From positions 25,558,715-25,622,714 of the forward strand of contig CM055819.1 of NCBI GenBank assembly GCA_029582265.1: a stretch of 64,000 nt of DNA. Reading direction: 5' to 3'. A program made the translations under genes and the position numbers. How positions within the stretch are numbered: position 1 is the first letter of the stretch; each line of letters opens with the position of its first letter. Below the pieces are notes generated by a model. It was not told where the DNA came from. It made no database searches and saw only the letters and a program-made list of their open reading frames with translations. Origin of the DNA: Zoroaster sp. YZ-2022 (taxonomy: Eukaryota; Echinodermata; Asteroidea; Forcipulatida; Zoroasteridae). Below, in pieces: positions 29,695 to 42,400 of the stretch.

Positions 29695-30897
29695 AGGTCC
29701 TGTGAAGAGTGTATTTACCAAACTTTATTTCTTGGTGCTGTTATTGATTGGTATGAATTGTTATTGATTGGTATGAATTAAAAACAATTTTAAATGTTTT
29801 TTTGTTTCGAGTGGATTATTAATTGTTTATCTAATAACCAAAAATTGACCCCCCGAATTTTCGAAGTTTTAACGAAACGTTCGTGACGTACACAAAGGCA
29901 GAGAATTTCTATGTACCGTGAAACGCAGCGCAAGCCCCATCATGCGGTCGGAAAACATTACGGTGTTATTTTATGAAATAACAGAAACAGTTGAGTCAAA
30001 GTTCTGATCATTAAAAAAACTCAAAACAAGCGCAGGCATAATGAGAAAGGTTTAATGTTTTTATGTTTGTCTTGCCAGGAATAAAATCAGACACGATGTT
30101 TTTATTAATGCGGAAAATCACGGCATGTTTTCATGCCGTGAACACTGAAATGATGAGCATGGTGTGAACATGTCGTTTTGCACGGAAGTGGACTGGGTTA
30201 TGGGGAGTATTATTAAATGGCCACTTACCCTGAGTCTTTCTCGCTTTAAAAAAGCACCTCTCTTCTTCGTTGGAGCCTTCCCTGCCTTCTTACTTCGCGG
30301 GAATATCGTTGGAATTGCATCTGGTAGCAGCATGGACTTATAAGCCATACCGAACTGGCTGTGAAGGCCCCGTTCAAAGTATGTCTGCTCGAACTGTGCA
30401 CTACAAGTCTACATAAGAATGAGTGTTCCGTCGGTCCCGACCACTTCGCTCTGTTCAGCTTCACTTTAGTCGTCCAAATACGTCTGTATTTTGGATCAGA
30501 CGGAAATCGGTGTAGACTAACACCGTATTTGGTGGTGTTGCTGCAACCTGCAGCGACACACCTCGATGGCATTATCAAAAATAATAAGCTTCAAACCTGA
30601 CAGAAAACTTGAGGAAACTTTTTCTCTAGCAACACTCTGCATGCAGTGTGCGCTATATACGACGCATAGGCTACTTGGGCAAGTGCTGTGGATCGCGGAT
30701 CGGGAATCGCCTCAGTGTACGTCACGAATTTTATGTTAATGAGGGGGTATGGGCGTGTCGAAGCGCACCCCCTAAATTAAAAAATTAATATTTTTATGGT
30801 ATAAACGTGAGGGGAAAAATTTACAAATGACAAATATATGTTCCAGTAGGCATACTTTATTGTATACAATGAAAAAAAACCCTATTTCACAGGACCT
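29695..30897 (-). mobile_element. Kolobok-like TTAA transposon remnant with THAP exon
   Basis: Perfect 12-bp termini AGGTCCTGTGAA (29695-29706) and TTCACAGGACCT (30886-30897) are each flanked by TTAA (29691-29694 and 30898-30901). A THAP-domain exon lies inside on the minus strand. THAP plus TTAA target duplication is the combination known from the Kolobok superfamily; P elements also have THAP domains but make 8-bp duplications. No DDE transposase is visible in 1.2 kb, so this is an internally deleted copy. Confidence 0.65.
30229..30572 (-). pseudogene. THAP-domain exon, frame broken
   Basis: From Met at 30572 the frame reads MPSRCVAAGCSN...HRFPSD, a conserved W, then AKWSGPTEHSFLC, i.e. 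the first three ligands of the C2CH zinc module. At 30401-30413 the frame shifts by a net two bases, consistent with an eight-base insertion. In the second frame it continues FEQTYFE and LLPDAIPTIFP, the AVPTIF box that ends every THAP domain. The His ligand falls at the break and is lost in either frame. A basic tail (KKAGKAPTKKRG) follows, and then the donor AGG|GTAAGT at 30229/30228. THAP modules bind specific DNA; here it would recognise transposon ends. Confidence 0.8.
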
Positions 30898-30902
30898 TTA
30901 AC

Positions 30903-32820
30903 TACAAATGTTTTGTATGGTCTTAAACAAACTGCTGAGTCTAAAGACCAACAACATGCAATTAAGGCCTAATATAAGTTCCCCCAACACTTACTTGTAA
31001 AAAAGGAGTTTCTGTTAACCTCAAAGGATAATTTCAGTTAATAAAATAGGGCCTAAGTTATGAAAAGAACCTTGTAATTGCCTGATCTCTCACTCTATTA
31101 AGATTAAAAGCTCAGAGTGTATTTGTACTGGTACCTATATATGCCTACCGTACTTAATGGATGAATATATTGTCAATATTGACAAAGCAATACTTTTAAA
31201 ATAACTCGCGTACACAATTTCAGCGGAAAATATTAACATAATTGTTATAAAGGTAAATTCGTCTCAATAAATTTACGTTGAAATGAGAAATGTGCATACT
31301 TTGTATACAATTGTATACGTTTTTGATTTCCTACTCGGTGTTCCCAACCCGGAGTAATGAAGGTCAAGGTTTCGCTTGATTTCAAACTCTAATTTGTTTC
31401 ATGAATTAACAAAAGATAACTATAGGCTATTGCTTTCTCAAACTTCAATGCCATGCCATGCCAGAGATCATTCAATTATTGAGTACGTCATATCATATCC
31501 AATTGTAAAAGCACGTATAGAAACTCAGTTATGGTTTAAATGTCTTGAGTAATTATGCGTGTGACATTTCGAAGTGTTTTAATCTTTCAAATATAATGTC
31601 TGAGTAGATATCGTTATGTTCATACCAGTGAAATGAGATTTTTTCTTCCCATTCACAAAAGAATCGTACGATACAGCTGAACCATTGTTCGGTGTTTCTA
31701 ACTGCACTTCATCATTTCATCAATAAATACAAATGGTATTCATAAAATGACCCGTTGAGAAAAATCGATTTGAAGTAACCTGGAGATCGTAGCCTTCAGG
31801 TATAGGCAAAGGCTTTATGTCCAGTCTGTAATATGGAGAGTTACCTGCTCTGTACAATTAAAGGAGGCAGTATATGTAATCGACTTCTCTACTGAATTTC
31901 GAAGATAATTAGGATTTGTTGTTAGACTTTTCTCGAAAATCAATGGAATCTTTCGGTTAATTCTGTATCAGTCAAAATTATTACCATATGGTTCAATATT
32001 AGCGTCAAGTTTAGCTGTAAAAAAATCGGCTTGTATAATTGTTATTCTAGCAGTCTGTAATGAAAAGTTCTAGTTGTTTTTTGTGACACAAACAACAACA
32101 AAAAACAACAACAACTGTTTCAACCATGGTTTTTGAGGACACGAACGTGAATGCTCATGAGGTCCCTATTCTCCAAGGCCTTTGCATTTACTGAAATGTG
32201 AGCTTTTAGTTCGTTAAACCTATCTAGCACTATCTAACACAATCTATCAAAATCGCATGCACTTTAACATGATGAAGATCAAAATGTGATACCCCTTTAA
32301 CGTCGAATCGATTTTTTTCCCAGAATCTTTGGGGAACAGGTCTAGAAAAAAAAACTCGGGCTGAGCCGAGCACGTTTTCCGGGGAGGCGTTATGAAGTTC
32401 ATCTTCTGTATTGGTGTTGCAGCTGTACCAACAATTGACAAACGCTGTGCAACCTGATTTTAACCCATCGTAGGTCCGATTCTTGTTATTTCTTCTCGAT
32501 CAGTTAGTGCTGTCCGGTACTGGCCATGATTTTCAATCCTCTTGCATTCATGTTTACGGATACTACAAATCGATTAGGCACGTGGAGGAATACATCTTGT
32601 TTGAAAAAAAGTAGCCCTGGAAAATATTTGGATTGAGGTCACTGAACAACTACCTCCCTTATAATGATAAGTATATAATGATATAGTATTATAATTATAA
32701 TAACAAGTGGGTTATTATGTATAAAGCGTTTTATCATATGCTTTCTGATTAGCTTAAATTGGTTAAACACATACACACATAATCTTTATCAGACAGGATG
32801 GAAACAATTAGATTAGCCTT
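30903..32820. other. Non-coding stretch, nothing recognised
   Basis: AT-rich, with no exon-like frames, RNA genes or terminal inverted repeats that I can see. Confidence 0.5.

Positions 32821-32866
<46 letters not shown>
32821..32866. repeat. (GA)n microsatellite
   Basis: About 23 GA units with one A interruption. Confidence 0.95.
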
Positions 32867-32868
<2 letters not shown>

Positions 32869-33631
32869 TGTAATGTGTAGTTCTAATGCGTCAGACCTTG
32901 CAGACATGTTATGCCGTCAAACACTTCATGCAACAGTCCCAACATCATCAAAACCCTGTTGAAAGTATAAGTAGTTGACATGTTTGCATTATAACTTAAA
33001 GGATCCAGCGGTCGGGGTTATGAGTCTCTTGGGGGTATCCCATGCCCTAGAGTTGTGAGGTGACGACCGCTATCGAGTGACTGGTCCAATGTTTATTAGA
33101 CTTGTCCCGAGGAGGCCAAGTATTTTGAGGACCGTTTTGTGGTGGGTATTTTTCAAGGACGTTGGCGTTACATTACGAGTACATAATAATAATGTATTAA
33201 TAATGTATTACCGGTGTTGGTACAGTATGACTAATGTTACATCACACAGAAATCCACTACTGCTGTATTGTAACAGGAAGCCAGACGTATCCTCAAGGCC
33301 CGCTTGTGCATGTATTTCGTATTAAAATCAGTCAACTCACTTTCTCCCATGCTGGTCCTGTTTTTAAACGATTTTAGCGACCGAGTCCTGGCTTTGAAGG
33401 TTGTTCAAAGGCGCTCGGCGCAGAAACAGAACGGACTCTTTATAGGATCTCCAGTTTGAATCTAGCAAATTCATCTGAGGATTGGTAACTCAAAAATATG
33501 TTTAAAGAGAGTAAGCTTTCTCTTAGAAGACGTTTTCGCAAACATTACCAGTGCTGTAAATTCCTTTTAACATTTCGATGGGTGAAAAGTTATAGTTTCA
33601 CTTCATCTCTGTTGACTTGTTGTTTTTCAAA

Positions 33632-33700
33632 TAGCGTTGTAGCGCCCAGCAGGGTGGATATGTGCGCGCTACAAATCTTTATTATTATTAATATTATTGT
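33632..33700 (+). mobile_element. SINE/LINE 3' end with ATT tail
   Basis: GTAGCGCCCAGCAGGGTGGA-TATGTGCGCGCTACAAATC is followed by short ATT repeats. The GTGGATATGTGCGC phrase is shared with the SINE at 16016, so this is a truncated relative. Confidence 0.6.
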
Positions 33701-33742
33701 TATAAGCCAGTATACACATTTGATGAAATGCTTGTAAATGTA

Positions 33743-33999
33743 CACTCACTGGCCATAAGTATTGCAACAATGAAATTCACACCAAAGTTCAGTTTGGAGA
33801 ACTTTGTGTTACAATAATTTATTTTATTTAAGACTTAAGACTTAAGACTTTTTGAAATTGCCTTTGTTTTGAAATCAATGTTCTTTTTACTGTTCTTGCT
33901 ATGTAATACACGATTGATGAAATCGGATTAAATGATTATCTCACCTGTTACTGTAAAGTGCTATTTTGAGCATGTTGCAATACTTGTGGCCAGTGAGTG
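33743..33999. mobile_element. Tc1/mariner-type MITE
   Basis: Inverted termini CACTCACTGGCCATAAGTAT (left) and the reverse complement with one change (ATACTTGTGGCCAGTGAGTG, right) extend for about 28 bp. They are flanked by TA on both sides (33741-33742 and 34000-34001). The 257-bp interior has no ORF and includes a threefold AAGACTTA repeat. The TA target duplication places it in the Tc1/mariner group. Confidence 0.85.
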
Positions 34000-34979
34000 T
34001 ATATTATGATAGCGCCTAAAAATATTTCAAGGGATGTTTGAGACCATTATCGCTAAGTAACGAAACAAGACACATAACGCAACCACGTGAACAATCTGTA
34101 TTCACTCTAGCCTATAGGCCCATATCACTAAAAAAAATCATCAGCAAAACAAATGGATCACGACGGCGTCGAATTCTCCTTTAAACACCCGCAGCGGCAC
34201 TGAGGGCCAGCTCGTCACTGCTGGCCTTGACGACCTCCACCAGAATTCACAGACTACCGGTATTTCAGGGTTCACACCTGTGAACTAGCGGGGTTACGGT
34301 CGATGCAAATTAAGCAGGTGCTATGCCGAGGACGATCGGTACCAATAATAATGATTATAATAACCCGCTGGTCTCTCACGGAGTAGTGGATAAATTGTAG
34401 CATGGACCCTTTATTATTCGATGCTAGACACATTGCACTGGGCCTATAACTGATTTTAAAGGGCGCGTATATATACCTGATATATACCTTGGTAATTACC
34501 TGATTGCAATATTACTGAATTATAATCGAAATAACTTACTTGATGTGAAATTGTTGACCGTACCAAACATCCTGAGAAATTACTCCGTCTGACAATGTGT
34601 ATTTTTTTTTAAAGAAAACGTGATCCATTGATCGCATTAGAATGCATACGAACACATCAAATTTGAATGCATTTTCACTAACTTTTACAGGTTGTTTTAT
34701 GTATATCACGCAATTCTTTTACAGTATGGATGCAAGTATAAACATTTTACCAATGCAACGATCCCTTAAAAAGGAATGTACAGCATCGGTGATTACGAAA
34801 TTAACAAATTAACGAATCATTATCTGAACACTTTCTTCGTGTACAATTGTCAGAAGTGCTTTGATCTTAGATAGTACAGGATTTCAAATTTACAAAAACT
34901 TGCCATTCACAAGCACCTATATTAATAAAACTTCACAATTAGTTCTATGATATATTTCCTAAAAATCAGAGGGTTCAAA

Positions 34980-35451
34980 TTAACGTACGGTCATCATCAC
35001 TGTTCGGCTGCTGTGCAGGCGACCATACGTTTTTTTCCATGTCGCTCTGTCTTGAGCTGTTTCTGAGATCTCAGCTGAGGTCAGCATCCCTTCTGAATCT
35101 CCAAGCAGTTTTTGGATGTAGCTCAGGAACGTTGTTGGTTGGCGACCTCGATGTTTTTTTTTGCCATGAGATGGTGTAAATAGGCAGTATGCTCTGGCTG
35201 GTTCCTCTTTGTTCATTCGGAGGACATAACCGATGAATTGTAATTGCTGTTGTTGGAGTAGATTTTGTTTCGTAGATTGTTGTGTTTGGGATGTGGTCGA
35301 TGTGCTTGATACCCAACATGATGTGGTAGCATGATGATGAGGTAGTAAAGGCGTTGATGTTGTTTTTCATGTCTTGGGATATTATCCAAGATTCGCTACC
35401 GTACATGAGGATGGATAGACAGGTGGATCGGACAAAAAAAAACGGTACCAA
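34980..35451 (-). pseudogene. C-terminal fragment of an RTE-like LINE reverse transcriptase
   Basis: Two frames on the minus strand carry LMYGSESWIIS, LGIKHIDHIPNTTIYE, then RMNKEEPARAYCLFTPSHGK (final part in the other frame) and RGRQPTTFLSYIQKLL, which are hallmarks of the post-RT region of non-LTR elements of RTE-like type. The frame is broken at least once near 35215. The 3' end carries a TGATGATGA phrase, common at RTE-like 3' ends. It is a 5'-truncated dead copy. Confidence 0.75.
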
Positions 35452-35701
35452 GAACCAATGGTGTACAATCTATTTAAAAGAGCGTCCATAAATATTATAT
35501 AAGCATTCGTTTGTTGTATAGCCTATCAATAAAACACTGTTTTGGCTCTGTGAGATTTCATTCGTTTAGGCGGCTGTCAAATGTCTCGTCCTTCAAATTC
35601 ATGTCGAAGATTAAGGCAACGTTTTTTTATTTTTATTTTCAAGGGAAGGTACAACATTGGTAATCGACAACACTGCTTCTATGATGAGTTAGGCATATAT
35701 G

Positions 35702-36000
35702 GAGTGCCATGGTCGAGCGGTTTAGTGCATCGGATTTGTGTTCTGATGGCTGAGTCGTCAGAATGTGGGTTCGAATCCCAACCGCGACCATGGTGCTTGT
35801 GTCCTTGAGCAAGACACTTTACCATAATTGCTTCTCTCCACCCCAGGGGTAAATGGGTACCTGTGAGGGCAGAGTTGGTTGTTGTGTTTGATTGAATGAT
35901 TTGAGGAATGATTTATGAGCCTGATGAGCAGGGGTAATAATATAATGCGCCTTGAGCACCAGTTTGGTGGATACGTGCGCTATATAGCGCACATAAGTCG
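35702..36000 (+). mobile_element. tRNA-Leu-derived SINE, second copy
   Basis: The head has acceptor CATGGTC/GACCATG, GGTCGAGCGGTTTAGTGC (box A) and GGGTTCGAATCCC (box B). The body repeats GTGTCCTTGAGCAAGACACT and the AATTGCTTCTCTCCACCC block of the copy at 16016. The 3' part ends GTGCGCTATATAGCGCACAT. The anticodon region has drifted. Confidence 0.85.
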
Positions 36001-37164
36001 TGACCTGCTCCCACAAAATGAGCATAAAGTCGGAAATTCTCAAAGTTTAGATTTTTGTATTTCTGAAATCTGTAGACCAAGAGCTTTCCAATGGTATATA
36101 ACACTTGGGGGTATCGCACTCAAAAAGAAAGTTACAACCTTAGAAAGGCACGGAGTCTACACAAATTATACAAAATAGTTTTGGAGATAATAGCCTTTAA
36201 ACTTGTGTACAAGAAAACAACACCAAATAATGCAACACATACAAAAGGCAGGTTTTGTTTCCTTAACAACGACCATGTTGTGATCAATATTTTCACTTCA
36301 AATTTTCAGGAAATACAAAAAATGACATTAGCAATGAAATACGTAAACAAAATAATAACTTCAATGGATATTAAGACCTCATTTGCATATTTAATTACAG
36401 TATTTTTATCACTATTCTGGACCATAAAATATTGAAATGCAGAAGTTTTGAATACTTTGAAATAATGTAAACTGACGGAGAATCCAAAGCTTTTACATAC
36501 GAATAGTGAATCATATCATTACATGTATTAATCAAGCATTGATAATGTAGAAGAAACGTAATTATACATTTTAAAAGTGAAGCAGTCGTTTCACTGAAAA
36601 TGTATTGTAATTTTTCTCAATTGTGGGCAGTTCAGTTGAGCAGTTAGCTGTCCATGGTTGCATTCTCTCCTTTGCAATTAGAACAGCGCACTGTATTAAC
36701 AAGTTTGATTTTTTTTTTAAATAAAAGCAAATGAACATGATAGCTCAAACAAACATACACAACTTGTTGAATATGTTTAAGTTTCTCAGAGCATGGTTAA
36801 GGTTAAAGGGGCAGTTATAGAAATAAACAAACATGTTAATCATAGCTAACCTTCTACATACATGAATTAATGTAACTCTATGTCCATATTTGTCTTGCTA
36901 AAAGTAGTAAGTACTATGAAAACACACTTTAATTAAAAATAATTAATACATACTTAAAGGGGCAGTATTACCTTCACGACAGTCCATAAACTTACATTTT
37001 ATTGTATTTTATGCTATGTATTCATTTCAGCAAATAGGAAACGATGCTTTTTTAATGTAATGTTGTTTTCCTTTATTCCCTTTCACTTAAAAATTACATT
37101 GTTTAAATTTAAAGAAAAGTTGAAGCAGCAGTCAGATCGTAATGCTGAATATTGACGACCTTTA
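36001..37164. other. Non-coding stretch with TTAA-type element ends
   Basis: GTGACCTGCTCCCACAAAAT at 36000-36019 is the reverse complement of a segment at 38185-38205. TTAAAGGGGCAG occurs at 36802 and at 36954, the latter continuing TATTACCTTCACGAC like the MITE termini of family 1, but I find no matching right ends. Confidence 0.45.
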
Positions 37165-37587
37165 TCAATGTACAAAAACCTTGAATGGAAACCACTCTGA
37201 ATTAACATAACTGAAGTGTTGCTTCCGGCACCGGCATTTATTGAAGTTTCGGACTTTCGTCAACTCCTCTTCAGCATCGGGCGAAACCCAATCATCCATT
37301 CCAACGGCATCAACGATGTCCCGAGCAGGATTTTCGGTAACGACAGGCTCGTTGTCACTGTCAATTTCCATTGCTTCGACGCTTTCATGGCTGCCTTCCC
37401 CGTCCGTATCGGCGTCGCTATCATCGGCATCCGAGTCGGAAGTTTCGGGCTCGTCTTCGGAGTCCGACAAAGTGTCGTCCGCGAAAAACTCTGTAAAAAG
37501 CTCCCCAAGCGCATCATTGTCAGCAGCATTGAGCCCAAGAATAACAGCATCATTAAGGGCACTCGTTATTCTGTTCTTATCGGCCAT
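37165..37587 (-). CDS. Hypothetical acidic protein or first exon (140 aa)
   Basis: The frame MADKNRITSALNDA...ELFTEFFADD is followed by a long Asp/Ser/Glu-rich region (residues ~38-80) and VGMDDWVSPDAEEELTKVRN, then a CRCRK motif near the end. GC and CpG content over this frame is much higher than in its surroundings, which argues for a real coding exon. No known domain is visible. It may be the acidic N terminus of a host gene or of a transposon protein whose remaining exons are missing. I see no strong splice donor. TTAAAGGGGCAG at 36954 lies just downstream and could be a transposon end. Confidence 0.4.
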   Translation of the reverse strand: MADKNRITSALNDAVILGLNAADNDALGELFTEFFADDTLSDSEDEPETSDSDADDSDADTDGEGSHESVEAMEIDSDNEPVVTENPARDIVDAVGMDDWVSPDAEEELTKVRNFNKCRCRKQHFSYVNSEWFPFKVFVH

Positions 37588-38166
37588 TTTCTGTTATTGT
37601 TGTATTAAAAAGCGCACAAGAAAACCGCACATGTTTTGTAAAACGTGTACTGTAACCATACAGTTTCACACTGTGCCGCGGCGGCCGAGTCAACAAATCA
37701 CATCGCTGCACGGCGCATGCGCACGTGAACACGTGGTAGGTTTAAGCGAATCACAGCACTCAAAACGGCAAGGCATAGCAACAAGGCTCCTTGTTTACGT
37801 CGATGACAACCTTAGTATTCTTATTGTAACTCTTTATTGAATGAACGGTCAGAGGTCATGTTGCTAAAAATAAACAGGCCACGTCTTCAGCTTTCGGACG
37901 ATACCAAACATACATAGGGCGGTTTTTTAGAACAGGGTGAACATCGGGAAGAATTTCGTCTTTGTTTACGTCTTTGTCTTTGGATTTCTGATACATCACA
38001 ACAAAAGTCATCAACAAAATCGACTTAAAAACACACTTTTTTATTTTCAGATCCGACTAAAAATTGAAGAATTGCTAAAGGGATATATACAGATGCGAAA
38101 TAACCCCAAAACAAAAAATTGACCACCCATTAAAATTTTGACTTTGGCCCGCTGCACTGTGAAATG

Positions 38167-38522
<356 letters not shown>

Positions 38523-38964
38523 GATTAAGGTATTACAATCAACAGTCTTAGTCATGAGGAAAAAGTGAAAAACTCTTAGAACATGTTGAAAATGTTCAAT
38601 TGTTCGTGTACTTCAGTCAGACTGATTTCTCAGGATGATCGGTAGCAAGATGATTAGTTCCAAAATAAACTTAGCTTTCGAATAACATTTTGCGAATTTT
38701 GTAATCAGGTAATTACAATGGGTGCACCTTCCCTTTAATTGAGAGTGCATAGACTACGTCGCGCTTGTTTTTTTAGTTTTTTTTTTACATTTTATTAATT
38801 TTTTTTAAATTTTATTTTTTGGCCAACAGGGAAATACGTGATACATGTACATGTGTAATACTGGATTTGGACGTATTACTTATGAAGTATTTTGTCGTTT
38901 GCTAAACCAGCATGAATTACGTACATGTCTGTACATGTCTGTCCACCGCAATGGGTGTTCTAGG
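38523..38964. other. Non-coding, with a MITE family 2 scrap
   Basis: TTTTTTGGCCAACAGGGAAA-TACGTGATAC at 38815-38842 matches the interior of the family 2 copy at 63326. The phrase at 38625-38720 (CAGGATGATCGG...GTAATCAGGTAATTAC) matches 25025-25110. Confidence 0.5.
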
Positions 38965-39605
38965 CGATTACCTCCAGGTTGGACTATTGTAATAGTCTGC
39001 TTTTTGGGCTTCATTCAAATCAACTGAAAAAATTACAACTCATTCAGAATTCCGCTGCTCGACTGATAACTGGAACCAGAGTTCGGGAGAGTATTACTCC
39101 TGTGCTTCGGGATCTTCATTGGTTGCCAGTCGAACAGCGGATTCGTTTCAAAATCCTTGCTATTACTTATAAAATAATTGAGAATGTCACAGCGCCGATC
39201 TACCTCACTGACCTGGTTAACCTCCGTGTTCCGCAGAGATCAACAAGGCAGAGTAGTGAGATTCGTTTGGAGCCTCCACCTGTGAATTCTATAATGACTA
39301 AGTATTATGGTAATCGTACATTCTCTGTTGTTGCTCCCATGGTATGGAATGATCTTCCATCAAACATTCGTGCAGCCCGCAGCTATGAATCCTTTAAGTC
39401 ATTGGTTAAAACTCATTTGTTCCGTTCTTATTATGGTAGTCGCTGTTTACTTTAATTACTTTAACTTTTATCTTTTAACTTTTTAACTTTTTAACTTTTA
39501 CTGGAACTGTTTTAATGGAAAGGGCGCTTATACAGGTGTACAGTGTGCTGAGATAATTGTATGTGGTGCACTTAAAACAATAAATGATTAGATTAGATTA
39601 GATTA
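38965..39605 (+). pseudogene. 3' fragment of CR1/L2-type LINE
   Basis: The frame 38967-39455 reads [43 protein letters not shown], then [14 protein letters not shown] and [10 protein letters not shown], the diagnostic post-RT block of CR1/L2-type reverse transcriptases. It ends in a ~150-bp 3' UTR and a GATTA pentamer tail (39583-39605). The catalytic part is missing, so this is a 5'-truncated insertion. Confidence 0.88.
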
Positions 39606-39845
39606 CATTTCGAATAGTTACGATATAATATCAGATCATCAGTTTGGAGTAGCCTTTAAGTGAATTTGCCTTCAAAAGAGTGCCTATAGAATAATTTAAG
39701 CAAGTCAAAACACGGAATTTGTGGTCGGATGCAAAGAAGTGTATCTATCATAATCCAATGGTTTGATTTGATATACCGTACATTTATGTTATCAGTAATG
39801 TGGTGGCGATAAATCTGGGAGTTTAACTTGTGAAATATTCACGGT

Positions 39846-40084
39846 CTGTTAACCGGTCAACCGAAAGACGGCACCTGGCGGCCACACAAACTAGATAATA
39901 GTCAGCAAATGGCACAATATGTCTACTTATTAAATTTAAAACCATCAATAAACTTCCCGCAATAATTGTTTAATGGCCAATGCGGCAAACACATTTAAAT
40001 ATTGGTTTCGGTTAGCCGGTTAGTGAAATTTTGAACGGTTAGTGCAGTTTCGGCCGGTTAATCGGTTAACCGTCCCAACACTAG
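39846..40084 (-). mobile_element. hAT-like MITE with GGTTAACCG termini, copy 1
   Basis: On the minus strand it starts CTAGTGTTGGGACGGTTAAC and ends in GACCGGTTAACAG. The interior AACAATTATTGCGGGAAGTT and TTATTGATG is shared with copy 2 at 41982. TAGTGTTGGG-type termini are typical of hAT elements. Confidence 0.7.
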
Positions 40085-40484
40085 TCGGCGATGTACCAAA
40101 CTGAATAATCGTAAGTAAGTCAACCTCAAACTCTCGCCTTCCTCCATGGTGTTACCAAGACAAGACACCCACAAAATCTCCCCAGTCGGATTCCTGGCAC
40201 GTCTGACGACAACTGGAGATAAACCTCAACAACGCTGCCGAATCAAAATGCACGAACTGGACACAATAGTCATGAAATCTCATTTGGGGATTTAGGTGTG
40301 AGCGTTGACCGGACTGAAGTCAATTTACACACTTCTTTGCATCCAACCACAAATTCCGTGTTTTGACTTGCTTAAATTATTCTGTAGCACCTTGTGTCTT
40401 TACCATACATACAATTTTTATTCAGTTTGACAAGTTGTACTTCAATTTATGAATGGCATCAAGTATTAAAAAGAAACACTACTC
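40085..40484. other. Non-coding stretch, nothing recognised
   Basis: No gene seen. The segment 40320-40385 (ACTTCTTTGCATCCAACCAC and CACGGAATTTG-type) is an inverted copy of part of 39690-39740, so a larger inverted-repeat element may surround the hAT-like MITE. Confidence 0.45.
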
Positions 40485-40690
40485 AGGCCAAAACAAGTCT
40501 CCGGTTTCTGGTCTCTGCGCCCGTCGTCTCAGACGGCGCTGTATTATTTATCGACTTTTTTTCAAATAGAGATGTGAACATTTACCCGATTTGTGCAGTC
40601 TCTCTTATCCACCATACTTTGTGTTTTGGGAAATTTGGTTTGGTTCCAACAACCGCGTATACATGTATCACGTATTTCACTGGTTACCAA
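40485..40690 (+). mobile_element. MITE family 2, second partial copy
   Basis: AGGCCAAAACAAGTCTCCGG-TTTCTGGTCTC begins the copy. ACCCGATTTGTGCAGTCTCT and CCACCATACTTTGTG align with the copies at 29006 and 63326. Confidence 0.7.
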
Positions 40691-41981
40691 AAACAAATAC
40701 AAAAATACAAAAATAATAATAAATAAATAAACAAAATCTATTATAAATATGTGGCCAAGTCCCCAATTCCCCGTCCCCCAGAGCGCCACCCACATGCCGA
40801 ATGACCTTACCTACGTTCAGTTTCGTACGATGTAAAAAACAAATTCCTGTAGTTGACTATTCAAGAGGAAACGGTGTCTTGTTTATATGTATCTTTGGGA
40901 TTCCCGGTTCACTTTTTTATAGACCTACTGCATAATTAGAATTAACCAGGAAATGCCCTTGAACAGTCACAATGTTTTTCTTCTCACAATAGGAACGACA
41001 TAGTCGTTAAGCCGATTTAAAAGCCTTGGAGCTCTTATACACAATCTTATTTGGGTGGAATTTATTGTGAACCAAATCATTCCATGAAATCCTTTCGTGT
41101 TAGCTCACTGGAAACCTCAGTTACACAAAAATCATACAATGAAATAAAATTCTAACGAGATTCTAATCGAGCCATTGCACTGACTTGAATAGTCTATGAA
41201 GGAAATCGTTATACAAAATATTGTTTCTATTGAACACAATTGCTGGCATTTTGAAAAGTTTATATTGCGTGTAATGTTCACATCCTGATGATTATGTACA
41301 AGTTTGTGCTCAAATATTGCCACACCATGGCAACAGACCATGGTTTAACTGCTATTAAAGAAAACGCGACCTTGAGTTGTCAGTAATGCATAGCTCATGC
41401 AGATGATAGTGTTTTGTTATGCCCACTTTACCACTTAAATGCTGAAAGACATAACTGATAATTCTGTTCACTACACTAACAGGATTTGATTGTGAAAATG
41501 ACCATCGCGTACGAGGAAGGATGACCTTCATCGTCAGATATACATTTTGTGCCGTCAGCCTTTTTATCTAATCGTGCTTGCTAATTAGATAGTAGTCGTT
41601 GTTGTCAAATGTCACAGTTTTGTACTGAGAAAATAACAGTTACCAAAAACATTGAGAATTTCAGTTTCAAATAAGACCAGAGCTAAAATCAAATAATACT
41701 TTAAAGATATTTAAGGTACAGAATTGGCTATTTATAAACAACAACGCTGCTACAGTAGGTTTTAAGAATATTGTAATGATTGTCAATAAGTTAAAAAAGT
41801 ACCAGTAGCCTACTTTTACATCAGAAAGAGTACTTTTTTCCCAGATTCCACGTTAAAATGAATACGAAAAATCCTAATGCATATTCACTATTTTCTCGTT
41901 AGAAAAGAGAATCAAAGAATTTAAATAGGCCTATTTTATTTTGTATACCAGCAGTTTTCGTAGGCCTAGGCTATGCCATAA
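40691..41981. other. Non-coding stretch, nothing recognised
   Basis: No gene recognised. TAGGCCTA occurs near 41927 and 41962, and the dispersed phrase CACTATTTTCTCGTTAGA at 41887. Confidence 0.5.
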
Positions 41982-42400
41982 CTAGTGCTGGGGCGTTTAA
42001 CCGGTTAACCGAGCAAAACTGCACTAACCGTTTAGAAATTTGCTAACCGGTTAACAGAAAAAAAGGAAGAATTTGCCACCCATTTTGTTATTATAAAATA
42101 TTATTATTTTATTTCTCTCCACAACAACTCTAAAAACAAATAGAAAATACATCAACAAATAAAATCATTAAAATTAATAAATGTGGAGATGGCAAAACTG
42201 AGGAGGAATTGTTGTTGTTGCTCTAGACTTTGTTTTTTTGCTGCATTGGTTATTAAACAATCATTGCGGGAAGTTTATTGATGCTTTTTGATTAAAAATG
42301 GATATCCTTTTGTTCTACACATAGTTCTGTATCTAATTTGTGTGGCTTTCAGTTAACCGGTTAACCGACCGGTAACTATTTAACGGTAACTAACGGTAAC
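41982..42400 (+). mobile_element. hAT-like MITE with GGTTAACCG termini, copy 2
   Basis: It starts CTAGTGCTGGGGCGTTTAAC and GGTTAACCGAGC, and the right part carries CAGTTAACCGGTTAACCGAC. The shared core AAACAATCATTGCGGGAAGT matches copy 1. The right boundary is blurred by repeats of AACGGTAACTA. Confidence 0.65.

Noticed and set aside
30229..30572. P-element identity for the THAP exon
   Set aside because: The flanking duplication is TTAA rather than 8 bp, and the termini are short.
36954..37640. Complete TTAA transposon around the acidic ORF
   Set aside because: Only one plausible terminus (36954) was found; no inverted partner to the right.
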